64,000 nt of DNA from Mytilus trossulus (GCF_036588685.1 NC_086378.1:28249578-28313577); one strand, 5' to 3'. Positions 1 through 37,460 are shown, numbered from the stretch's first letter. The notes: generated from the letters alone by a model not told the origin. A program made the numbers and translations.

Positions 1-654
1 ACTGAACTTCTTGATATTTCTTTGTGAATTTTATGTCTAAATAACTCTTTAAGAATTTCTATTAGTAGGATACACATTGCTTTTCCGATTTTTCTTGCAT
101 CAAAAATTACAAAAACAAATGGAAAATTCTTGTGATGGTGGTTATATGTTAAACTGTATGAGTTATGCTACTTCATAGGATGCATCTTTTACTTCTGGCA
201 TTTCTGATAAGCAAGGTTAAGATCAGTTTCTGATTTTTTTGTGTGTATTTTTCATTTATGAAAAATACAAATTTTTACACTCAATTTTTCGTCCTTTTGA
301 AAGTAAAAAACATACACCCACACATGTTTTTGGCCCTGCAGAATTTACATGTCAGATTAAAAATGACTATTAACTGTGTCATTAGTTTCATAAGTAATGC
401 TTTTCCATGGTTTCAGTTAAGTATTGAAAAATATTTTATTGGGTTTATTTATAGAAAGTGGGTGAATTTTTGTTTATGTCTTATATTGAGCTTTTTCTTT
501 TTATTTAAAATATATGTTCTTTACAAATATAAAATAAAAAGAAGCCTTTTTTTATTTAGTTACAATGATGTAAGTGTATAATATATTTATTTAAGTTTAA
601 AATAATAAAACGTATATGACGATATTTATCATTTTATTCAATGCCAGGGAATGT
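1..654. other. gene-free AT-rich sequence
   Basis: AT-rich sequence with a 112-codon opening (243-581, plus) of phenylalanine/lysine/tyrosine-rich, low-complexity composition typical of chance reading frames in AT-rich DNA. No recognisable domain, splice structure or repeat. Confidence 0.5.
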
Positions 655-900
655 CATTTATTTGCTTGTTTATGGCCAGTGGCAAGTATTTCATACATAT
701 ACTGGATGAGAACTAAGTAAAAATTACTACAAAAGGAAGTTTCTGCAAGTTGTTCTACTATGACAAAGGGCAAGGAATTAGGATAGGGTCAGAAATTGTG
801 CTTTGCAACAACCTTAGTACCCCTCAAAGAGTTGTTACAAAGATGATTAAGATGCGGAGAGCTTGGCTTTTCCTATACAGTCGTTCATTTTAAAGTAACT
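655..900 (+). repeat. dispersed repeat, 'ccagtggcaa.tatttca' family, copy 1
   Basis: The segment around 672-715 (ggccagtggcaagtatttca, then 'ctggatgagaac.aagt') matches two other places in the window: 38262-38345 and 39000-39037. The shared core is about 45 bp; the far end is uncertain. I recall this as a common mussel genomic repeat. It has no coding capacity. Confidence 0.5.
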
Positions 901-1180
901 GAGACAATGTAACAATCACATTTCATGTCAAAATTTTATGCCAAATTATCAATGTTTTTATGGTGGTTGTAAGAAATAAAGAGGGGAATGACATGGTTTT
1001 GTGAAGAAGTTGGCTATAGGATATAAAATAATGTTGGGATATGGTTCAAACTACTTTCAATATATGGACAGCTTTGACAAGAGGTATAAAATAATTTAAA
1101 GGTAACCACCATCAGCATATCATAATAACAGAATTAAAATGACTACTGCTTGACCACAGCTTCCTGGACTTATCAAAGAG
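901..1180. other. unique AT-rich sequence
   Basis: No gene or repeat could be supported between the dispersed repeat and the foldback element that begins at 1181. Confidence 0.4.
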
Positions 1181-1745
1181 TATAGTCGCCGTCAGCTGAA
1201 ATTCGTAGCGGTTATCAATTGAAATAATCTAAACTATCAACCACGTTCACTCGAGATATAGTTTTTCACATTCCATTCATAAATCGCAAAAAGAAAAACC
1301 ACTACTGACCTACCTTTTAAGTGATTGCACTGTGATAATCCTGACCTTCACATTTTCCAAGACTATTTTCAATGGTGGAATCCGCCATTGTTTTTTCCGG
1401 AAGTGTTCCCCTGGAGTTCAATTTCATAACATTTGCATAAAGCGCGGGAAACCGTATCACATCAATGAAAAGAACATTTCAGGAAACTGCGTAAATGACG
1501 AATTTCACATGTAAACAAATGATCCTCATAGAAACGAAGATGGCGGAATTACAATGGAAAACATTCTGGAAAATGTGAAGGTCAGGATTATTACAGTGCG
1601 ATCATTTAAAAGGTAGGTCAGTAGTGGTTTTTCTTTTTGCGATTTATGAATGGATTGAGAAAAACTATATCTCGAGAGAACGCGGTTGATAGTTTAGATT
1701 ATTTTTACCGATAACCGCTACGAATTTTAGCTGACGGCGACTATA
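1181..1745. mobile_element. foldback/MITE-like element with long terminal inverted repeats
   Basis: The two ends are inverted copies of each other over roughly 180 bp: 1181-1358 (begins tatagtcgccgtcagct) pairs with 1568-1745 (ends agctgacggcgactata). The arms share 'gatataguttttc'-type core text around 1255-1270 and 1662-1680, 'ctgacctaccttttaa' at 1306-1321 and 'aaaggtaggtcag' at 1609-1621. The loop is about 200 bp. The arms are roughly 90% identical by eye, so this is a fairly young fold-back element with no coding region (a 60-codon frame at 1332-1514 is its loop). The target-site duplication is not certain; it may be TA. Confidence 0.8.
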
Positions 1746-2075
1746 GTATTGTTGAACTTTACTGCCATCTTTTTCTTTTTTTTTTTTATAGTTTGCAACT
1801 AGATGAAACTTAGAAATTTACTAATAATAAAAACTCTTGGCATAAAAACAATTAAAACCAAATCACAACAGTGTAACATTCTAGAGCACTGAATATTTAG
1901 AGTAAGTTTATTGTATCTAGGGGTGGCCATTTTATTTTCAAGAGAGTGGGGGTTAGTGTTTATGAAGATTATGGTAAGGAATATGCTGGCCTAGGGAGGA
2001 CTGAAAACAAATGATCTTACCCATGATCAGATGAAACAAAATTTTCTGCTTACAAACCTTGCAAAATACAGGATA

Positions 2076-2227
2076 TTATACAAATATAGCCTTTGAATGA
2101 GGTCGATACAAGGATATATTGACCTGAAAGAAGTATATTGACTGAGGACGTAGTCTGAGGTCGATATACTTCTTTGGGTCGATATATCCTGTATTGACCT
2201 CATACAAAGGCTATATTTGTTATATTA
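2076..2227. repeat. near-perfect inverted repeat (palindromic element)
   Basis: The left arm 2076-2138 (acaaatatagcctttg...gaggtcgata...) and right arm about 2161-2226 (...tgacctcatacaaaggctatatttgt) are inverted copies separated by a short loop near 2139-2160. Both arms carry the phrases 'gaggtcgata' and 'aagtata'. It would form a ~65-bp stem as DNA or RNA. It looks like a short non-autonomous element. Confidence 0.75.
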
Positions 2228-2802
2228 TTAATTTCCGACCATATTTGTATCAAAATTGTCATTTAGGTTTGTTGGAATTTTATAGATATTACAGACATTA
2301 CATTATCTCCTTGACTATACCAACATATTAGTTGTTATTTCATTTACTTTTTTTTGTGCATTTTATGTATTTGAAGATTTTTTTCGTGAAATAATCAATC
2401 ACAGACATGATCATGTGTTTCAATATCCTTGAATTCATTACATGACGTCACATAGTATATCGGTTTTTATATATTCTAAAAATAAAATATGCTTTTTGCT
2501 ATCCGCCGTTTTCTCTCTACCTTCGAAAATATAGTTTAACATGTGACTATCCCTAAACGAATCAAATTTGTTAAAATATACGAATTAATAATATTATTGT
2601 GTACAAGTAAACTTCATGCAGCTTTGTATGTAAGCAAAAGGTTGATATGTTGGAAAATATTGTTTAATTAAATAAGCAACCCTAAACCTTTTTCAGGTAA
2701 AAACAGTAACAGAGTGCTAACAGCTTTTCAGACAAACTTAATTGGTTATGTAGTAGATACATGTTGGGTATTCACAATGTTTATAAATAAATGAGCACCA
2801 GT
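2228..2802. other. AT-rich intergenic sequence
   Basis: No gene, splice structure or clear repeat seen. Confidence 0.4.
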
Positions 2803-2965
2803 TGAGATCACCCCCAGTTTTTGGTGGGCTTGTTGCTTAGTCTAAATTTTTTATGTTGTGTCTTGTGTACATTGTTTGTCTTTTTAGTTTTTATCCCTGA
2901 CATAGTCAGTTTATTTTTCGTTTATGAGTTTGAATGTCCCTCTGGTATCTTTCACACCTCTTAAA
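2803..2965 (+). repeat. dispersed repeat ('tgttgcttagtct...tatgttgtgtcttgtgtac' family)
   Basis: The stretch ends in 'gagtttgaatgtccctctgg' followed by 'tatctttcacacctctt', which I recall as the tail of a very common mussel interspersed repeat. A shorter relative starts near 10085 (tttgtgttgtttagtcttta). It is non-coding. Confidence 0.5.
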
Positions 2966-3993
2966 AGAAATGTGAAAAGCAGCAATTATCACATAAAAAA
3001 ATGTCTTTTTACAAGTTACCAGAAATATTCCTGATACAAAAGTTTCCTTTTTATAATAATGTAATATAGCCTAATCAAAAGTATGAAACCACATTCATAT
3101 TTTAATAACCCTTTATTTTAAAGTTATATTCAATTAATATTTCAATATATTATAATAATTAACATTGAAATTTGATACCAAGTAGTAGAATTTGTACTAA
3201 CTTCAATGTAATTTATCTATAATTAGATAATACAAAGTACAAATATGACTGCTATTGTTATTTTGGCAAGCTTCCTAAATACTATTGCGACTATGTTGTT
3301 ATCTGTTTATACTTTGAGATGACGGATGAATGACAGTCATTGTTTATGGAAGATAAATTACCCTTTAAAAATGTGAAAAGGACCACAGTCTGGGTATTCA
3401 ATTAAAATAAAGTCAATTATGTATAATCAAGATGCATAAAGATTTAATTATGTCGCGTGGCCAGAATGACTGGATGATTTATTTATGAGAACAAGAAATA
3501 CAAAATTAATATTTCTGTTTTGTCAGCATTTCGAACATAAGATATAGCATGCATTCAGCTACTTGAGGGAAACATTCAAGAAAATCATCCAGAGGTCAAA
3601 TAAAAGAATATCCTCCAGAGGTCAAATAAAAGAATATTACTACATCAAATGTGTATTTACTTGTAAGAGTATGTAAAATCATGAAAATTTGCAATTATTT
3701 AGTTTTTTTGCTGTTGTGTATCAATGGAGATGGTTTGTGGCACTGCCACTAAGATCATTTTATAAGACTGAAAAAACAAAAACCTTTTTGGGTGTGTATA
3801 GTGATACAAAATATTGTCGTCAGCATTGTTCAAAGACACTTTTAGTGTAAGGACAATATCTTTAGTTTAAGTGAATGGATCTCTACAAAATTTTACTAGA
3901 AGGTGCAACACCACAAAAGAAAGGTCGGGATTGATTTTTTGGGGGATTATGATACCAACAGCTTAGGAATAAGGGCCAAAAAAGTATTTTTTT
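2966..3993. other. AT-rich intergenic sequence with one short tandem
   Basis: Mostly unique sequence. A ~22-bp direct duplication lies at 3588-3634 ('tccagaggtcaaataaaaga' twice). No gene supported. Confidence 0.4.
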
Positions 3994-4185
3994 AGTATGG
4001 CGTTCATTATCACTGAACTAGTATATATTTGTTTAGGGGCCAGCTGAAGGACGCCTCCGGGTGCGGGAATTTCTCGCTACATTGAAGACCTGTTGGTGAC
4101 CTTCTGCTGTTGTGTTTTTTTATTTTGGTCGGGTTGTTGTCTCTTTGACACATTCCCCATTTCCATTCTCAATTTTATTTGTAGT
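3994..4185 (+). repeat. dispersed repeat Q, copy 1
   Basis: Starts at agtatggcgttcattatcac and runs through gggccagctgaaggacgcct to cattccccatttccattctc. A near-identical, longer copy in the same orientation lies at 11225-11535. Partial relatives are at 40801-40867, 46683-46785 and 57952-58015 (opposite strand orientation). It is notably more GC-rich than its surroundings. Confidence 0.75.
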
Positions 4186-4821
4186 TTCAGGACAATAACT
4201 TGTGTGTCATTATAGTCATTTGAATGCACTTGAAAACAAATGGGTACAAACAGCCAATTGATACCACAAAAGAAAGCTTTACAGGATTGTCATTTCAAAA
4301 GCCAAGTTAAAGCCTACCAGAAACAGAACGATGCACGTTACAGAGGCTACTGTTTTGAAAAAACAAGCCACAGTAGTACACTTGTAGCACGGTTTAATAT
4401 TCCACGAGTTGAACTCCCCTAAACAACCCAGTCAAATACAATAGAAGGACTCTCCATTGAACAACAGCAAGACACATTATACTTGAAACAAGAAAGAACA
4501 AATAACAATCCAATTAAAGAAGTCATTTTTTAACACAACTAAGTCATCATACACCAGAATTGGGAGTGCACATTTCAGAGGAGTGCACTGAATACAATAG
4601 TCAAACGATAAAACAAAAGAAACAGGAAAGAACCATCCATTGGTGGTTGAACCATACAAAATTGCGAGCATTCTATACAACATCTACGGGAGGTGCATTC
4701 GGAATAGCATAAAAAGTCATAAAATCAGAAACAAAGTGAAGGTAATATTTCCAGTGGACTTTGTATAAAATAATGTATCATAAAATACAGTCTTCAAAAA
4801 GCGAAAGAAACCATCTTTATT

Positions 4822-5035
4822 AAGATTATAACGCAATGTTGACTGCTGTACCCCTAATTTTGACATTTGTATCTATAATGTACATTATTTGTGTTCACAC
4901 GTCGTTGTCAATATAATTGAATTGATTATGAGACTGTCAATCAAGTGTGAGGTTTAGCTAGCTAAAAACAGGATTAAACTACAATTTTCTTCATACGAAA
5001 ATGTCTGTTCCAAGTCAGACAGTTGTTATCCATCC
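4822..5035 (+). repeat. dispersed repeat R, copy 1 (inside the 60-bp array)
   Basis: Matches 10795-11015 in the same orientation: 'caatgttgactgctgta', 'gtgaggtttagctagcta', 'ttttcttcata.gaaaatg' and 'aagtcag' occur in order in both. The surrounding sequence is array units on both sides, so this is an insertion or part of the original unit. Confidence 0.7.
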
Positions 5036-5102
5036 GCAGAGAAGCTATGAATATTCTTATAAACAGGCGAAACAACAACCAAGTCATAATACAAAAGAAA
5101 CA

Positions 5103-5297
5103 TGAAGAACAATCTAAAGTGGGACACTTCATGCAATATACAAGTCATAAAACACTGGAAACAAGAAGAACAATCTAAAGTGGGACACTTCATGCAATAT
5201 ACAAGTCATAAAACACTGGAAACAAGAAGAACAATCTAAAGTGGGACACTTCATGCAATATACAAGTCATAAAACACTGGAAACAAGAAGAACAATT
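5103..5297. repeat. local 61-bp direct repeat, about 3.2 copies
   Basis: Near-identical units starting at about 5103, 5163, 5224 and 5285 ('gaagaacaatctaaagtggg' then 'acacttcatgcaatatacaa'). This is a recently homogenised block within the older array. Confidence 0.85.
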
Positions 5298-7831
5298 TGC
5301 AGTGGATCAATCTATCAAACATCAAGTTAGTATACATCAGAAATAAAAAGAATCAATCCACAATGGGCCGCTCTATAGAATACCCAAGTCATCATACACT
5401 TTAAACAAGCAAGGGAACAGTCACAGGGGATACCATTTACTATATTCAAATAGTTATACACAAAAGGAATGACAAAATCATCGGCAGTGGTTTCCTTATA
5501 CATACATAATGTCATTAGATTTCTATGATTTTGTTTGGTTTTATCTTTCGGCCGAGTTTTATTTTTGCTATTGCATTGCAAAGAGTAGCCAAATTCATCA
5601 TAGATCCAATTTCTAGGTAATCTTTTAACTTTCACACGGAATTGAGAAAAAAAAGTGTTATAAATCATATCATATCAGTACCGAAGAACTGACAAAGCTC
5701 ATAATACACAAGAAACAATCAACATTGGGACTTTTTACCACTGCCTATTCATAATACACAAGAAACAAAAAGGTGTTTTCACAACAGACTCCCTCTAGCA
5801 ATCAAGTCATAATATAATAATAAAAAAAGAAAGATATACTCATGGGTAATATTTTATACAACAATCAATATTACAGCATAATACATTAACAATAGAATCA
5901 TCCATAGGTAGCTAGACGCTTTCACTACAACCAAGTTGGTATACAAGTATGTGGAGCTTACCTTCCAGAGCACCTGCTATCACTCCTGTTCTGGTGGCGT
6001 TCGTTTTGATAGTCAAATAGTTCAAATAACACTTGAAATAGAAATGAATCTTCTTCATTTGACACACTATATTACACCCAAATCAAATAACACTTGAAAC
6101 AGAAAGGAATCTTCTTCATTTGACACACTTTATTACAGCCAAATCAAATAACACTTGAAATAGAAATGAATCCTCTTCATTTGACACACTATATTACAGC
6201 CAAATAATATGAAAATAGAAACAGAAATGAAACTTCCTCAAAGAACACAACATACTACAGGTCATTTAACACTACAAACAGATGGAAATCTTCTTCAGGG
6301 AACTCTATATTACAGCCAAGTCATATAACACTAGAAACAGAATGGAATCTTCCTAAAAGAGCCCAATAAACTACAAGTCATTCAACACTAGAAAAAGATG
6401 GAAATCTTCCTCACGGAACACTATGTTACAACCAAGTAATATTACACTAGAAACAAAACGAAATCTTCTTCAGGGAACACTATATAACAGCCAAGTCATA
6501 TGACACTAGAAAACAGAACGGAATCTTCCTCAAGGAACCCAATAAACTACAAGTCATTCAACACTAGAAAAAGATGGAAATCTTCCTCACGGAACACTAT
6601 ATTACAGCCAAGTTATATGAAACTAGAAACAGAAACGAATCTTCCTCAAAGAACACAGTATACTACAGGTCATTCAACACTAGAAACAGATGGAAATCAT
6701 CTTCAGGGAACTCTATATTGCAACCAAGTCATATAACACAAGAACAGAAATGAAACTTCCTCAAAGAACATATTATACTACAAATTATTCAACACACTAG
6801 AAACAGATGTTAACCTTCCTCAGGGAACACTATATTACAGCCAAGTCATTCAAAACTAGAAACAGATGGAAATCATCTTCAGGGAACACTATTTTACAAC
6901 CAAGTCATATGACACAAGAACAGAACGGAATCTTCCTCAAAGAACATAATATACTACAAATCATTCAACACTAGAAACAGATGTAAACCTTCCTCAGGGA
7001 ACAATATATGACAGCCATGTCACATGACACTACAAACAGATGGAAATCATCTTCAGGGACCACTATATTACAACCAAGTCATATGGTTCTACAAACAGAA
7101 CGGAATCTTCCTAAAAAAAAACAATATACTACAAGTCATTCCAAACTAGAAACTGATGGAAATCTTCCTCAGGGAACACTATATTCCAACCAAGTCATAT
7201 GACACTAGAAACAGAACGGAATCTTTCTCAAAGAAAACAAAATATTACAACTATGAAACTAGAAACAGAAAATAATCTACATCAAAGAACAAAATATACT
7301 ACAAGTCATTCAACACAAGAAAAAAATGAAAATCTTCATCATTGATCACTTTATTACAGCCAAGTCATATGACACTAGAAACAGATAGAAATCTTTCTCA
7401 AAAAACAAAATATATTACAAGTCATATGACACTACAAACAGATGGAAATCTTCCTCATTGAACACTATATTACAGCCAAGTCATATGCCACTAGAAACAG
7501 AAAGGAATCTTCATCAAAGAACCCAATATACTACAAGTCATTTAACACTACAAACAGATTGAAATCTTCCTCATTGAACACTCTATTTTAACCAAGTTAA
7601 ATGAAACTAGAAACAGAAAGGAATCTTCCTCAAAGAACAAAATATATATTACAAGTCATTCAACTCTACAAACAGATAGAAATATTCCTCAAAGAAAACA
7701 ATATACTACAAGTCATTCAAAACTAGAAACTGATGGAAATCTTTCTCAGGGAACACTATATTACAACCAAGTCATATGACACTAGAAACAGAACGGAATC
7801 TTTCTCAAAGAAAACAAAATATTACAATAGT

Positions 7832-7876
7832 TATCAAAAGTACCAGGATTATAATTTTATACGCCAGACGCGACAA
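7832..7876 (+). repeat. foreign 45-bp repeat fragment within the satellite
   Basis: The text 'gttatcaaaagtaccagga' followed by 'ttatacgccagacgcg' breaks the 60-bp unit pattern. It resembles the 'gacgaaacgcgc/cctggta' repeat family also present at 45395-45490 and, reversed, at 63100-63170. Confidence 0.5.
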
Positions 7877-10069
7877 GTAATTCAACACTAGAAACAGATG
7901 GAAATCATCTTCAGGGAACACTATATTACAGTCAAGTCATATGCCACTAGAAACAGAACGGAATGTACATCAAATAACACAATATACTATAAATCATTCA
8001 AAACTACTAACAAATTGAAATCTTCCTCAGGGAACACTTAACTACAGCCACATTATATGAAACTAGAAACAGATGGAAATCTTTCTCAGTGAACACTTTA
8101 TAACAGCCAAGTCATATGACACTAGAAACAGATGGAAATCTTTCTCAGTGAACACTTTATAACAGCCAAGTCATATGACACTAGAAACAGATGGAAATCT
8201 TCATCAGGGAACATTATATTAAAGCCAAGTCATATGACACTAGAAACAGATGGAAATCATCTTCAGGGAACACTATATTACAACCAAGTCATATGACACT
8301 AGAAACAGAACGGAATCTTCCTCAAAGAAAACAATATACTACAAGTCATTCAAAACTAGAAACTGATGGAAATCTTTCTCGGGGAACACTATATTACAGC
8401 CAAGTCATATGACAATAGAAATAGAACGGAATCTTCCTCAAAGAACACAATAAATTAGAAATCATTCAACACTACAAACAGATGGAAATCATCTTCAGGG
8501 TACTCTATATTACAGCCAAATTTTATGAAACTAAAAACAGAAAAGAATCTACCTAAAAAAACACAATATACTAGATATCTTCCTCAGGGATTACTATATT
8601 ACAGTCAATTCATATGACACTTGAAACAGAAATGAAACTTCCTCAAAGAACACAATATACTACAAGTAATTCAACACTAGAAACTGATGGAAATCTTCTT
8701 CAGGGAACAATATATGACAGCCATGTCACATGACACTAGAAACAGATCGTCGTCATGCGACACACTTTACTATAGCCAACTCTGATGACTCTACAAACAG
8801 AAATAAATCTTCCTCATGGGACACACTATACTACAGCCGAGTCATAAGACACTAGAAACAGATGTAAATCTTCATCAGGGTACACCCTATACTACAGACA
8901 AGTCATATAAGACTAGAAACAGAAACGAATCTTCCACATTGGACACCATATTTGACACTAGACACAAAAGTGAATCTTCCTCAAGGAACACAATACATGT
9001 ATAATAGTTCTAGAAACAGAAAGCAATCTTCTTCATGCGACAAACTATACCGTACTACAGCCAACTCTGATGACTCTAGAATCATAAATGAATCGTCCAC
9101 ATGGGACATACTATATTACAACCAAGTCTAATGACACTAGAATCAGAAAGGAATGTTCACCAGGGGACCACTATACTACAGCCAAGCAATAATACATTAA
9201 AAACCGAAACGAATCTTTCCCATTGGACACACTATATTACAGTCGAGTCATATAACACTAGAAACAGGCAGGAATCTTCATCAGCGAACCCACCATACAA
9301 CAGCCCAGTCAGATATTAGAAACAGAAACGAATCTTCCTCATGGTACACATTATACTACAGCCAAGTCAGATGACTAAACATAAATGATGATACTAGAAA
9401 CGAAAAGGAACCATCCTTATGGGACTCACTTTTCTACAACCAAGTCATATCATTAGAAAGAGAAACGAATCTTCTTCAAGTGATACATTATACTACAACC
9501 AAGACAGATGACACCAGAAACACAACTGAATCGTCCACACAGGACACACTATATAACAGCCAAGTTATATGACACTAGAAATAGAGAGGAATCTTCCTTA
9601 CGGTTCACACTATACTACAGCTAAGTCGTATGACACTGGAAATAGAGAGGAATCTTCCTTATGGAAAACACTATACTACAGCCAAGTCTTATGAGACTGG
9701 AAATAGAGAGGAATCTTCCTTATGGAACACACTATACTACAGCCAAGTCTTATGACACTAGCAACAGAAACTAATCTTCCTTATTGGGCACACAGTACTG
9801 CAGCCAAGTCATATGACACTAGAAACAGAAACTAATCTTCCCTATTGGGCACACAGTACTGCAGCCACGTCATATATTACCAGAAACAAAAACTAATCTT
9901 AACAGCAAACAAAAGCAAAGTTAAAGTACACTTTGAACAGCAGGAGCCATCTTCAGGGTGGCACTTCCATGATATAGAACAGTAACAGGAACTAACCATA
10001 AGCAGGATGACTGTAGAACAAGCCAACCAAGTCAAAAGATACCCCAAATATGAAAATACATTCAAAGGC

Positions 10070-10400
10070 GAAAGCTAGGTTTGTTTGGGTTTGTGTTGTT
10101 TAGTCTTTAATTTTGCATGCTGCGTTTTGCAGACTGTTATTTGTCTTCTGGTCGTTTTTCGAAAATTTGCTATAAAATTGTAAGTTATTTTTTCATATGT
10201 GTTTCACTATCCATCTGGAACAAAAGTGAAATCACAAAAATATCGAACTCCGAATTATCCACCCTTCTCTCTTTTCTTTGGAAAAAGTCTTTATAAAGTC
10301 AGGAATGCGGTATTTATATTTCATGTGTTCTGTTAATTCAAAGCATTTTATTTTGTTAGGTTTATTTTTCTCCCCTTGACAGTTTGTTTTCATCCAGGAC
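10070..10400. repeat. composite of dispersed-repeat pieces
   Basis: Interrupts the array. It contains 'tttgtgttgtttagtcttta' (related to 2815), 'tcacaaaaatatcgaactcc' and 'aagtcaggaatgcgg', fragments I recall from common mussel repeats. No open frame of interest. Confidence 0.4.
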
Positions 10401-10794
10401 ATCTGACTTTCTATATAACAGTCAAGTCATACTACACAAGCAACAGGAGGGTAAAAAGGTGCTTGTTTTTATAAGACAAGTAATAATACACCAATAAAAG
10501 GAAGGTACATGCAACAGAAGGTATTATATACCACATCAAAGTCACATCTTACTTATAAAAGGAAGGTTCACGCTGCAGACAGCATTCTTCACAATATCCA
10601 TGTAACAGTTAACCAGGACCAGGAAGATAATGCTGTAGAGAGCATCTTTACATCTCAGTTACGGTACACACGAAAAGGAGGAAACCTTTTGTTCTATGGT
10701 AAATGTTTGTATATTTGTCTTTTAGTTTTGCTTATGTGCTTTGTCTGTATGACCTCTTGTGTTTCTTTGTTACATTTTTGTTTGTTTTTATAGT
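10401..10794. repeat. residual, highly diverged units of the 60-bp array
   Basis: Recognisable by 'acaagtaataatacaccaat', 'aaaaggaaggt' and 'agtcatactacacaag'. A 94-codon frame at 10509-10793 runs through it into a tyrosine/leucine/cysteine-rich tail; with no homology and a satellite origin I do not call it a gene. Confidence 0.5.
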
Positions 10795-11050
10795 GATTAA
10801 GATAATAACACAATGTTGACTGCTGTATCCCTATTTTGAATTTTACCTTTAATGTCTGTTTGTTTTATTCACACATCATTTTCAAAATAAAAAAATTGTA
10901 TGTGCCTGTCATAAAAGTGAGAGGTTTAGCTAGCTATAAAACCAGGTTTTATCCACCACTTTCTTCATAGGAAAATGCCTTAACCAAGTCAGGAATATGA
11001 AGTTGTTATCCTTTCGTTTGATATGTTTAAGCTTTTGAGTTTTTTGCCAT
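10795..11050 (+). repeat. dispersed repeat R, copy 2
   Basis: Same family and orientation as 4822-5035; see that entry for shared phrases. It continues into 'gttatcctttcgtttgatat'. Confidence 0.7.
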
Positions 11051-11224
11051 TTGTTATAAAAAATAATATTCTCACAATATTTCTCATTTATGTGGATGTA
11101 AATTAAGAAGACCGTTGTAGTTTACCCATGTTTATATATAGCAAATCAATTTGTAATTATTTTTATTGTTGTGGGCATGCTATGTTTGTCAGCATTCAGT
11201 GCATGTTTCCTAAACTTTTCTTTT

Positions 11225-11535
11225 GGCTTCATTTGATATAGACTTTGATATAACCGCATTTTTGCGCCTGTCCAAAGTCAGGAGCCTCTGGCCTTTGTTA
11301 GTCTTGTATTATTTTAATTTTAGTTTCTTGTGTACAATTTGGAAATAAGTATGGCGTTCATTATCACTGAACTAGTATATATTTGTTTAGGGGCCAGCTG
11401 AAGGACGCCTCCGGGTGCGGGAATTTCTCGCTACATTGAAGACCTGTTGGTGACCTTCTGCTGTTGTTGTTATTTATTTGGTAAGATTGTTGTCTCTTTA
11501 ACACATTCCCCATTTCCATTCTCAATTTTATTGAT
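11225..11535 (+). repeat. dispersed repeat Q, copy 2 (longer)
   Basis: From 'tggcttcatttgatatagac' through 'gcgcctgtccaaagtcagga' to the 3' end shared with copy 1. About 180 bp (11351-11530) are almost identical to 3997-4180. A 63-codon minus-strand frame in it is not a gene. Confidence 0.75.
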
Positions 11536-12495
11536 AAAAAAAAATAAAGTAACACATGATAAAAAGATGACAGTATTTATTTACAATGGATTTACAGAAT
11601 GTTTGAACTAAAACTTTAATGAATTGAATATGAGTATCAATTGGTTTCTTTATGCAATGCAGATTCTACCTACAGCTTTAAGTATAAAAGTTGGTAAAAA
11701 ATAAGTCAAATATTTTCCTTGTACTTCTGGACTTCATCTGATTAACATACTGTTCAAAGCCCAAATGAGCATGAATTTAAGAGCAAAGTTGAAGTTGTTA
11801 TTCTTTTTATTAATATGTATTCCAAATAAAAAACTGAGGTATACTGTTTTTAATAATTAAGTCATGTTAAATGTATTCTGTAAAATTAGTGCAAACAAAG
11901 ATAAATAAAGGGAAGAACTTCTCTTTTTAAAAATCTTAAAAAAGGTTTATTAAGGTTTTTTCTTACGATATTGGACTCCGAGTAATGTTAAAATATTATT
12001 TTGAGTCTCTACACCCTTGTATTTTCTGTTCAGTCATAATTCACATAATACTTTCACTACCTCCATACTGTTTATTTGGTCTTATTTGCTCTAAACAATG
12101 AGGAGTATTTGTCCTCCAAGCTTTTGGCATCAAGTATACCTCATACAAGGTATTCTAATTATTTTAGAGAATCAAATTATGTAAAGGAATGTACTTAATA
12201 CTGAACCTATTTAAAATGTGACTATAAGGCATGATGCCAACTGAATTATTTTTAAATATGATGACATTCACCCTTATCTGATATTGTGTACCCGGTGATG
12301 AAAAAATGAGGACTATCTAATTAAATAAATCTTTGTTTGACAAATATTGATTAAAAGGTCATCTGCTTAACAAGTTTTATTATCAGTAAATGTTTAAAAT
12401 CTTATATGGCACCAAAATTATCTTTTTTAAATAATATTTGCGCATACTAACTATTGGTTTGGGAGAATATTACAATTCTAACTTTGTTACTATTA
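11536..12495. other. AT-rich sequence downstream of POLR2H
   Basis: No gene, exon or repeat recognised between repeat Q and the POLR2H polyadenylation signal. Confidence 0.4.
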
Positions 12496-12501
12496 TTTAT
12501 T
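12496..12501 (-). promoter_or_regulatory. POLR2H: candidate POLR2H polyadenylation signal
   Basis: Minus-strand AATAAA about 115 nt past the POLR2H stop codon. It is the first canonical hexamer I found downstream on that strand, giving a plausible short 3' UTR. Confidence 0.45.
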
Positions 12502-12615
12502 TTAAAACGCATTAAGACAACCTTTTGACTATGAATTTGTATAAATGAATGCTAACAATATAAAATAAAAATGTCATTGGAATAAGAACACATAGTGGTC
12601 AATGGTCCAGATGTC

Positions 12616-37460
<24,845 letters not shown>

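Larger units (their letters stand above)
4430..10069. repeat. diverged satellite array with ~60-bp monomers
   Basis: About 5.6 kb made of degenerate units of about 58-61 bp, with recurring phrases 'acactagaaacaga', 'ggaatcttcctca', 'gaacac.atattaca' and 'gccaagtcatatg'. Units are most regular between 6030 and 9890. Reading frames within the array switch because the unit is not a multiple of three, and most units carry a stop in each frame, so the 60-80-codon openings here are not genes. Unit divergence is high (often 10-25% by eye), indicating an old array, with locally identical pairs (8061-8200) showing more recent expansion. It is interrupted by a dispersed repeat at 4822-5035 and a 45-bp fragment at 7832-7876. 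Confidence 0.85.

Noticed and set aside
6500..9319. Several 60-80-codon frames in the 60-bp array as a repeat-protein gene
   Set aside because: Unit length is not a multiple of three, frames switch between units and stops recur at 'tcatatga'; no exon structure.
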